DNA of 64,000 nt from Ignelater luminosus. Its lineage: Eukaryota; Arthropoda; Insecta; Coleoptera; Elateridae. The notes below the pieces were generated by a model. The model saw only the letters and a list, made by a program, of their open reading frames with translations, made no database searches and was not told the DNA's origin. Made by a program: the position numbers and the translations under genes. This document shows positions 56,160-64,000 of this stretch, in pieces. The stretch is taken from assembly GCA_011009095.1 (NCBI GenBank), contig VTPC01000598.1:1-64000 (forward strand), in the 5' to 3' direction. Position 1 is the first letter of the stretch. Each line of letters opens with the position of its first letter.

Positions 56160-58780
56160 GCAGCATTATACAAAAATGGTATGAATACATTTTATAAGTG
56201 TTGTTCCAAGAATTAGCCGTTAAATAGTCTCCCATCATGCTTTTGTTATGCCGCTATATCTTTTGCTTCTTTGATCACATTTCTATGTTTTTGAATTTAT
56301 CTCTCTTTCTCAGAACAGTTTGACATGGAGAATGAAGAAAGGTCCGAATGTCGGACACTTAATAGTGGCACATCCTTGCCAGTTCGACAACTGTTTAAGT
56401 GTTGCGTGAGTTCACGTAAACTTTAGTGATAGTAAACGCCATAAATTTCTTTTCTTTTGTGCAATTCTGCAAGAAGAAACAGTTTTTTAGATTTTAAAGA
56501 TTCCGACCATAAAAAATAATATTCCGCTATTTAAGGTAGCAATAATTATTGTCTGTCTTATCTTTAAGAACATCTCTGATAAAATAAAAGTTTTGATCTT
56601 AGACCGACATTTTTTAATACGATTTTTAAGCCTCACACCTCTTTGCAAATAGTTTCACGAAGTATTTCCTGCTCTTACCTAGACAAACTAATCACAGAAA
56701 TAGTAAAATACGACTCTCTGTCACTATCTGGAAAATCCCATTGGTCGATCCGCGTTAACAATCATAGTACATTCAGATTCCGGGTAATAGAAAGCCGTCT
56801 GGTATTATGCGAAAGCATAAAGACGTGTTGGTAAGGTGCCTTTACCATTCCTACTCTTGCCCTGGAAGCGACCCATTACCCTGACCAAAGTTTCGAATTT
56901 TGGTTCCCGAAATCTCTCTTTACAATGCTTTACACTCTCTGGATTGACGGCCCAGGTCATCTATCTCCCAGATGACGCTGCCATTGGGAAGAAGCTGTGT
57001 ACAGCTGCAGCCAAGCTACCCGTGCTCTCTGGATTGGTTCTGTAATGAGCCGTCAAGAGGTAAGGCACCACGCAAGTTACATAAGTTCTTTTGTACGTGC
57101 CTCCTGTTTTTGCTTGGCCGTTCGACAAGGGTGTCCACCATCCTAAGCGATGGGTACGCGGTAGTGTGAAAATGGCGTTTTTCTACTGCTATTGAGCTGG
57201 CCTTTAACATTGTCCTGGTTGCCCTAACTCTATATTTTGCAAACAAAGCTGCGTCGCACTGGCTGGATTGTTTTCGGCATTAGACTCTTTATACTCATCA
57301 ATCACTGGCGATACTAAAAATTCTTGAAACAACGCTTTAGATATTTTCCAGTTCTGAGTTTTAGTTACGCTCTTCCTTGTCGTTATAGACGTTCCAAACG
57401 GTGACTCTACCATCTGATAAAGATTTCTTCAACTCCTGCTTTTTTATATCATTCTATACCACCTTAAAAAACGTTTGTGTTCGGGAGTACTGCAAACTGG
57501 TCAAGGACAAAAACTTTGACTGGTTCTACATCTTGAATTATCCATTGTTCAATTTTCACCACACGAACCGGTTTGCCACCCAATTGAAGATCTAGGCACT
57601 ATTTGCGAGCTGTCTCATTGATTATCCAATCACTACTACCTGAGCCGGTTTATTACGCCGACTGAAGATTTGGATCCCGCCAGCAAGCTATTTCAACATC
57701 CACTTCAGTTGCCACTAAAATTGGGAGGAGTCTAGGAATGTTGGAAGATTTATTACAATGACATCCGACACTGCACTACAACTACAAACTAAACTCGACT
57801 ACATGTTGCCTAGTCTCTGAGGTCCAAGCCACCACGATCGAACGAACTTATCGTACAGGTCAGTATCACACTCGACTGTAGATTTTTTGTTGCGTGAGCC
57901 TTTCATTACCATAATCATCTTGTCATTATCCATCATTAAGTCTTGTACGTGTAGTACTTATGCATTGGAAACAAGTGTGGTTAAAATAGGTACAAGGATA
58001 TGAAATTATTAACTTGACCAGTCTTGGTCAATCAAGTTGTAATTTTAACACTGTTGTATTGTATTTGATTAGTCAGTACTGGCAACTTTTAAGAAGTTCT
58101 ACACGTTACTCGAAGTCTACTCAGAATTTACATATTTGAAAGGTTCTGGAAAATACGTAAATTATAAAATATTGCTGTCTGAAGGCCTCTTTTACAGTGC
58201 TACACGCAACTTTAAAAAAAAGTTTTGTTAAATTATATATTTAAATCTTACTACTAAATCGTCATACAGCTTCTGGAAATCTTGTATTAAATAGCAAGTT
58301 CTAGCAGCAGCTTCGTTGTTGAAACTGAACTTGCAAGGTTACTAATTGTAACATTACAAAAAAGCCCCTTGCCACAAAAGCAGTTGTGGGGAATATAATA
58401 GCCATTTTTTATACTTTCTAGGCATAAAAAATTGGGATTGCATTTTTACTTTGAAGTTTTAACACAAAGGTCACTGCTTATCAGAAAGAGCTAGATAGCT
58501 GAAGGAAAAAACCACTTATTTTAATTGATTTTGTAATTGAAATGATTAATAAGATTGAAACCTTGAAAATGATATTACAAAGATTGGTTTAATTATTGTA
58601 CACCATCTGTAAACAAAGAACACACAAACTTTTTCTTATTTCAATATTAAATACACCAAACTTGTAGTAACAAAATCAAAGTGGGAAATAACTTGCTACT
58701 GAAGGAAAAGATGCCAGAAATGATCTCATTCTCTAATCTCTTAATAGATAACATATAATAAACATAAATATTTTTCTGCA
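56160..58780. other. Intergenic DNA; GC-richer block 56830-57900 unclassified
   Basis: The middle has higher GC and overlapping open frames on both strands (56836-57169 plus, 57016-57413 minus), suggesting a decayed repeat, but no conserved motif was recognised. The rest is AT-rich. Confidence 0.35.
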
Positions 58781-58785
58781 CTCAG

Positions 58786-58792
58786 TATAAAA
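58786..58792 (+). promoter_or_regulatory. TATA box of the small secreted peptide gene
   Basis: TATAAAA, 64 bp before the chosen ATG; a start site near 58815 would exclude the upstream in-frame ATG at 58796. Confidence 0.65.
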
Positions 58793-58849
58793 TTTGTGTT
58801 TGTTCTAGAATGTGTTGAATGTGTTGACTATTTATTGTTACTATTTAAA

Positions 58850-59189
58850 ATGAAAATTGTTTTAGTATTGTTTTTCGTTTACACCATTTACCGTTTAGTA
58901 GATGCTTTTCCAGTAGCTGCATTAGATAGCGACTCTATTGTCTTTCCTGACGATCCAATTTTAAACAACGTACGTTTTGTAACAATCAGTAAGTAAACTA
59001 GAAGAGTAGAAAATAAAATCAGGTTTATAGTTGCAATTTCTTGTTATAGCAACAACAGAGCCGACATCAACTACAAATATTACACTTATTTCAAAGCATA
59101 TTATAGTTGTTGGTTCTAATTGCCCTCCAGGACAAATAAAAGCGGGAGATATTTGTAGAGAAGAATATAATGATTATGATGAAGAATAA
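58850..59189 (+). CDS. Small secreted peptide with C-terminal CPPGQ...C motif
   Basis: Two exons, 58850-58988 and 59050-59189, with a 61-nt intron (GTAAGT...TATAG) joined inside a codon; 92 residues. The signal peptide is MKIVLVLFFVYTIYRLVDAF. A short acidic middle follows (LDSDSIVFPDDPILNNVRF), then a Thr-rich stretch (TITTTEPTSTTNIT) that could carry sugars. The end is SNCPPGQIKAGDICREEYND followed by acidic residues, with two Cys likely forming a disulphide. CPPGQ-x-G-x-C tails occur in small secreted insect peptides of salivary, haemolymph or accessory-gland origin. The exact function is unknown. I chose the second ATG because it begins the signal peptide and lies downstream of the likely start site. 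Confidence 0.78.
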
Positions 59190-59462
59190 TGAACTATAAA
59201 GTGAATTTATTAAAAATTATTTTATTGTTGGAATACGATCTTTAATTTAAGTGTGGAGTTAACAGGGTAAAATCAATAATAACACCATAGGTATAGGTAG
59301 TACATTTACTGTCTTAAATGTAGTATTTAGTTGGAATTCATGTAAAGCATTAAATGTCGACTTGTATTAATCAAGATAAATCCTCATTATCATTAGTAAA
59401 GATATTCTGCGTTTGTATTATCATCTCTAAGCTTTTACGTTTTTGAAGAATTCATATAATTA

Positions 59463-60707
59463 ACACATGGGCTGAAAAGTCCCAGGCCTAACAAATAGAT
59501 GGCGCTAGTTCTATTGCATTCACCGCTTTTTCAGTTAGTACTAACCTTCAAAAGACAGCTGTTAAAATTTCATGATATTCTATTCATTATTTTGTGAGTT
59601 ATTGTGCTAAGAGTGACGCTACTTTTGTTATTTTCAAAACAATGAATCAAAAACAATTTTGTGTTTTAATTTTACACTGCTTCTTGATGGGAAAAAATAC
59701 CGTTCAAGCGAAGCAATGGCTTGAAAGGTGTTATGGGGACTCCGCTCCATCAGAAACAACAATAAAACGTTGGTTTGCTGACTTCAAACGTGGTCGTAGA
59801 GACACCGATTATGCCGAACGCAGTGGACGTCCAAATGAGGCAGTAACACCAGAAAACATCAAAAAAAATCCACAAAATCGTTTTGAATGATCGAAAAGTG
59901 AAGTTGCGTGAGTTAGCTGACATCGTAAAGATATCAAAAGAACGTGTTGGCTTTATATTGCATTATATTCACCAAAAACAAGAACGTGTTGATGTTTATG
60001 AGCAGTGTTTGGCCATGTTTAAACGTAACAAACCGGAATTTTTGCGTCGATATGTGACAATGGATGAAACATGGATCCATCACTTCACTCCGGAATCAAA
60101 ACGATCGTCATCTGAGTGGACAGCAACTGGTGAACCTCGTCCAAAGCGGCTGAAAGCACAACAATCGGCTGGAAAGGTTATGGCCTCGGTATTTTGGGAT
60201 GTGCGTGGTGTAATATTCATCGACTATCTTGAGAAGGGAAATACCATCAACAGTGAATATTATATAGCGTTATTGGAGCGTTTGAAGGCCGAAATTGCAA
60301 AGAAACGACCGCATATGGCAAAGAAAAAAATTTTGTTTCATCAAGACAACGCACCGTGTCACAAGTCAATCAAAACAATGGCAAAACTACATGAATTGAA
60401 CTTCGAATTGCTCCCACATCCACCGTAGTCGCCAGATTTAGCTCCCAGCGACTACTGGCTGTTCGCAGACCTAAAAAAAAATGCTTGCCGGTAAGAAATT
60501 TCGCTCGAATGAAGAGGTTATCGCTGAAACTGAGTCCTATTTTGAGGCAAAAGATAAATCGTTCTACAAAAGTGGTATTGAAATGTTAGAGCGGCGCTGG
60601 AATGATTGCGTTGTTCTTGATGGAAATTACGTTGATGAATAAAGCTAATTTTGAACAAAAAAAACCGTGTTTTCTTTGTTAGGCCTGGGACTTTTCAGCC
60701 CATGTGT
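59463..60707 (+). mobile_element. Irritans-like mariner, decayed, 1245 bp
   Basis: ACACATGGGCTGAAAAGTCC followed by CAGGCCTAACAAA at the left is matched perfectly, inverted, at the right, with TA on both sides (59461-59462, 60708-60709). The ends resemble those of the irritans subfamily. The terminal repeats are intact although the transposase is broken, so it could be moved only by a related enzyme. Confidence 0.92.
59642..60642 (+). pseudogene. Mariner transposase (irritans-like), broken
   Basis: ATG 59642 opens MNQKQFCVLILHCFLMGKNT with the HTH segments TIKRWFADFKRGRRDT and VKLRELADIVKISKERVGFI. A frameshift occurs near 59868. About 20-25 residues of the linker before HQKQERVDVYEQC are deleted. 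The core shows VTMDETWIHHFTPESK, LFHQDNAPCHKS and LPHPP, a stop (60426), then SPDLAPSDYWLFADL. Another shift follows near 60475 before the tail. All three catalytic Asp codons survive but the protein cannot be made whole. Confidence 0.9.
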
Positions 60708-60709
60708 TA

Positions 60710-61550
60710 CTTTACCTTTCCTAGTGTTAGAGTCAATCTTTCCACTTCTCAATAATTTTATTCGTAAAATAGTAACTACAGTTACAATCTTTCTACCACA
60801 ATATTTACACTCAAGGTAACAGGTAAGGTGCGTCTAGTTTTCTTTTTACCTCTGCCCTAATTTAATAATAATTGAGATAAAAAACCGAGTAAACCTGAAA
60901 CACTATAGTGAATTCTAATATCTTACTGTTTCTTATGATTTTGGAAAGTTATCGGTGAATGATTGCAATAAAGATGGATTGACTTCTCTTGTACGAACAA
61001 CATTCAAATAAGAACATACAGGGTGTACCGCTTTCTACTAGCAAACTGTTTGATTTTGTAATGTAGTTTGGTTTCGTTTGAGCACGATGTTGCCATAACC
61101 ATTCTAATCATGCCATCTTCAACAGTTTGTCAGAAGTTCACAATTGTCATAATAAATTATATCAATAGATCTTTACAATCTATGAAAACTTTACTCTTTT
61201 AATGTGTATTAGGAACGTTAAATAATTAAATAAGGTTTTTCTGCAAAATGCATAATTTGCTAAAACTTTAATTTCAAGTCCAACTACAAGTTTACGGTAC
61301 TTTAAGCGCTAGGTAGTTTAACTTCATATTTAAAAGTCAGTGCAGCCTTTGTATACAAAATGCCAAATTCAAATCCCATCGGTGAATTATTTTTTAATTA
61401 AGAATCTCCACAAAGAAGTCTTTAATTTTAAGAAAATTATAAAAACCTCGATAAACTAAATTTTATTTAAATTTAACAACATAATTATATATGTTGGAGA
61501 CAGACAGCGAATTCGGCCGGTAGCCGATATATTTGGACATATCGCCATTA
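60710..61550. other. Intergenic DNA, nothing recognised
   Basis: AT-rich; no frame, repeat end or RNA gene that I can support. Confidence 0.35.
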
Positions 61551-62750
61551 GTGTGGTTCACAAGTTCCATTTTGGCTATTTTTTGCCTAACTTCACCAAA
61601 AATTATGATTGAGGTGTTATTCGATTTGGAATGGCGTTTAGAAACTTTTCGAACATTTTGAAGTCCCGCGCAAAAAAATGCAAAAGTTATAAACAAATTC
61701 GTAAAAAAAGGGGGTTTCGTTTTTTGCAAATATCTCGGAGAATATTGCACATATCCAAGATCAAAAAAACGATCCTTAAAGAGCAGGCAATTTCCTACAA
61801 AAAAGTCCTAACTCTTGAAATTATACCACCAATATTTATAATTTTAATTTAGAGGTGAAAATAGGGCTAAAAACGCGTGATCTGGCCGCCGCGCGCAGCT
61901 TAGTTTGATCTCTTTAACAAAAAAAATTTGTTTTACCTATTAAATATAAATATTAAGCAATAAAAAAATTCAGGTATCACTGGGATACATGAATGAAGAA
62001 TAATCCATCGGAAAAATTTTTCCCATGATTTGTTTATTAGTTATGCTTTTGTTAACTAAAAAAATTTTACCAATTTTTGATTGCTTATAGAAAAGTGGAG
62101 ATTGACAATTTCCTAATTTTTCCAACGAAGATCTGTTCTGTAGCCTTTGGAAAATAAGTTCAAGAAGTCAATAAAATCTCAGGTTTTTAGTTTAAAAAAT
62201 ATCATGGTTTTTATGTAAATTTTCAATTGGTAAAATCTCTTTAGTTAACAAAAGCATAACTAATACACAATTGTGGGACAAATTTTTTTCCGATGGATTA
62301 TTCATCATTCATGTATCCCAATGATACCTGAATTTTTTTATCCCTTTATATTTATATTTAATAGGTAAAAAAATTTTTTTTGTTAAAGAGAGCAAACTAA
62401 GCGGTGCGCGCGGCGGCCAGATCACGCGTTTTTAGCCCTATTTTCACCTCTAAATTAAAATTATAAATCTTGGTGGTACAGTTTCGGAAGTTAAAACTTT
62501 TTGTAGAAAATTTCTTGCTCTTTAAGGATCTGTTTTTTGATTTCGGATATTTGCAATATTCTCTGAGATATTTGCAAAAAACGAAACCCCTTTTTTTACG
62601 AATTTGTTTATAACTTTTGCATTTTTTTTGCGCGGGACTTCGAAAAGTTCGAAAAGTTTCTAAATGCCATTCCAAATCGAATGACACCTCGGTCATAATT
62701 TTTGGTGAAGTCAAGCAAAAAATAGCCAAAATGGAACTTGTGAACCACAC
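61551..62750. mobile_element. 1200-bp foldback palindrome
   Basis: GTGTGGTTCACAAGTTCCAT at 61551 is repeated inverted at 62731-62750, and positions pair to the same sum (124301) from the ends to TTTTACCAATT (62066) against AATTGGTAAAA (62225-62235). The arms are thus at least 525 bp with almost no net indel, separated by about 150 bp. Arms carry CGCGTGATCTGGCCGCC and GTAAAAAAAGGGG words and many point differences. No transposase is present, and it resembles Foldback-type or long-arm MITE elements. The right end abuts integrase coding text (62754 on). Confidence 0.85.
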
Positions 62751-62753
62751 AAA

Positions 62754-63980
62754 GGATTTAATAAAAGAAGACAAATTGATTTAATTGATATGCAAACAGA
62801 ACCTGACGGGCCTTATAAGTAAGTTTATTATGAATTACCAAGATCACCTAACAAAGTTTGTATCCCACAGAGCTTTAAAAACTAAAAGGGCAGCAGAAGT
62901 TGCCTACAATTTGATTGACATTATTTGTATTATTTGGGCACCTTGTTTACATCATAGTGATAATGGTAGGAAGTTTCTGAATAAAATAATTAGAAGTCTT
63001 GCAGATGCGAAAATAATTCATGGTAAGCCACATCGCTCACAAAGCTAGGAATCTATTGAGAGAGAAAACCAAGATGTTCGAGATATTTTAATTACTTGGA
63101 TGCAGGAAAATCAGACGTCCAAATGGTCGGAAGGGTTAAGATTTGTGCAATTGAAAAAAAAATAGACCATTTCACAGAGGCATCTAGCGTACTCCATATG
63201 AGACTATGTTTGGTGTTCCAATTATTAACGGCCACTGGAAATCGTAGAAAAGTTAGAAGATGAAGACGATATTTACAGACTCCAAAAGACTGCTGGTGAA
63301 AATATTGAAGACAGACCATCTGATAAATGCGGTACAGAGTTATTAAATACTGATAATGCACCAAATGAAAAAAATTCGCAACACAATTTTTCCATAAATT
63401 AGCCAGAATATGACAACCTGGAGGAAGAACTATTGAGGTAATTAAAGAAATACACATGTATTAGTTATATTTTGCTTAGTGTTACATGCTTTATTCCAGG
63501 AACAATGAAACCCGCTTAACATCAATAAATCAACATCGGTCTCAAAAGTATCAAAAGCTTAAAAAAATAAGCAGCGGAAATGTTACAACAAAGTTGCTCC
63601 AAATACTCTAAAGTTGAAATTGGACAGAACGTTTTAGTAACGATTGCTGATGTCGACAGGGGACGCTTAGCTCCTCGTAACATTTTGGCTGTTGTGTTGT
63701 CTGAAAGAGAAGATTTATACCAACTTGGCACATCATCTGGGGCGCTGGAAAAACTATACGTAAGGAATGAATTTCAGGTACATAATTCATTAGTATCTTT
63801 TACAATTCTTTTTACAGCCTTCTCAAAAGACTACCTTGGTATCTTCAAATATACCCATTGATTAAAAAATTCAGTTTGCAAACAGTTGCTGCTAAAGAAT
63901 CGAATTCTGCACAGGGCTTTCTAAGATGCAACAATGTGGTGACAAGAAGTGCGAGTGTGTACTAAACCAAATAAAATGTA
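62754..63980 (+). pseudogene. Ty3/Ginger-like integrase relic (KRBA2/SCAND3-type), runs off the window
   Basis: Reads FNKRRQIDLIDMQTEPDGPY (62758-62815), NYQDHLTKF, LKTKRAAEVAYNLIDI, HHSDNGRKFLNKII and IIHGKPHRSQS up to 63048, then, after a stop, ERENQDVRDILITWMQE and SKWSEGLRFVQL. The SDNG block carries a catalytic Asp. Later (63580-63780) comes KVEIGQNVLVTIADVDRGRL and APRNILAVV, LYQLGTSSGALEKLYVRNEF, the module that follows the integrase in this family. FLRCNN at about 63920 suggests the Cys-rich tail. Intervening stops make it inactive. Confidence 0.75.
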
Positions 63981-64000
63981 ATAGTAAACGCCATTTAAGT

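Noticed and set aside
1..64000. CRISPR arrays, bacterial operons, tRNA or rRNA genes
   Set aside because: None seen; spliced genes and insect-type transposons make a prokaryotic source untenable.

Overview
The window looks like nuclear DNA of an insect, and I infer a beetle. It is AT-rich, its genes have many short (about 50-70 nt) GT-AG introns, TATA boxes can be read at the expected places, and a large share of the sequence is decayed transposons of arthropod type (CR1/Jockey-like and R1/I-like LINEs, Ty3/gypsy, mariner including a rosa-like DD41D element, Tc1, piggyBac, hAT-like MITEs). Nothing points to a bacterium or virus. The order is inferred from the overall repeat mix, not from a marker gene.

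Host genes form three groups. (1) 12.8-17.7 kb, minus strand: two tandem paralogues encode secreted, extremely Gln/Asn-rich proteins with a recurrent aromatic motif. Gene bodies and about 1 kb of upstream DNA were duplicated together. (2) 34.2-56.1 kb, plus strand: three complete glycoside hydrolase family 31 genes (MYORG/tobi-like branch). Each has 11 exons of identical lengths, encodes 652 residues and starts with a signal peptide. A fourth, dead copy between the first and second is recognisable only by its first two exons and promoter. GATA-type palindromes lie upstream of the copies. (3) 58.85-59.19 kb: a two-exon gene for a 92-residue secreted peptide.

The rest is mostly mobile DNA. 1.8-5.0 kb: decayed CR1/Jockey-like LINE. 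5.2-5.5 kb: MADF-domain relic. 6.7-7.2, 9.3-9.6 and 11.3-11.8 kb: three MITEs. 8.1-8.7 kb: tail of another LINE. 19.2-29.6 kb: a nest in which minus-strand gypsy fragments flank a terminal-repeat element with an uncharacterised ORF family, a piggyBac carrying an intact rosa-like mariner, a decayed Tc1 and a nearly intact DD34D mariner. 41.9-45.6 kb: a MITE, the GH31 relic and fragments. 50.1-53.2 kb: decayed DDE transposase with a MITE inside, a LINE and a gypsy integrase fragment. 59.5-60.7 kb: broken irritans-like mariner. 61.55-62.75 kb: an exactly symmetric 1.2-kb foldback palindrome. 62.75-64 kb: a Ty3/Ginger-like integrase relic running off the window end.

The most promising items are the GH31 cluster with its relic and GATA promoter modules, the paired Gln/Asn-rich secreted proteins, and the element at 20.06-22.33 kb.
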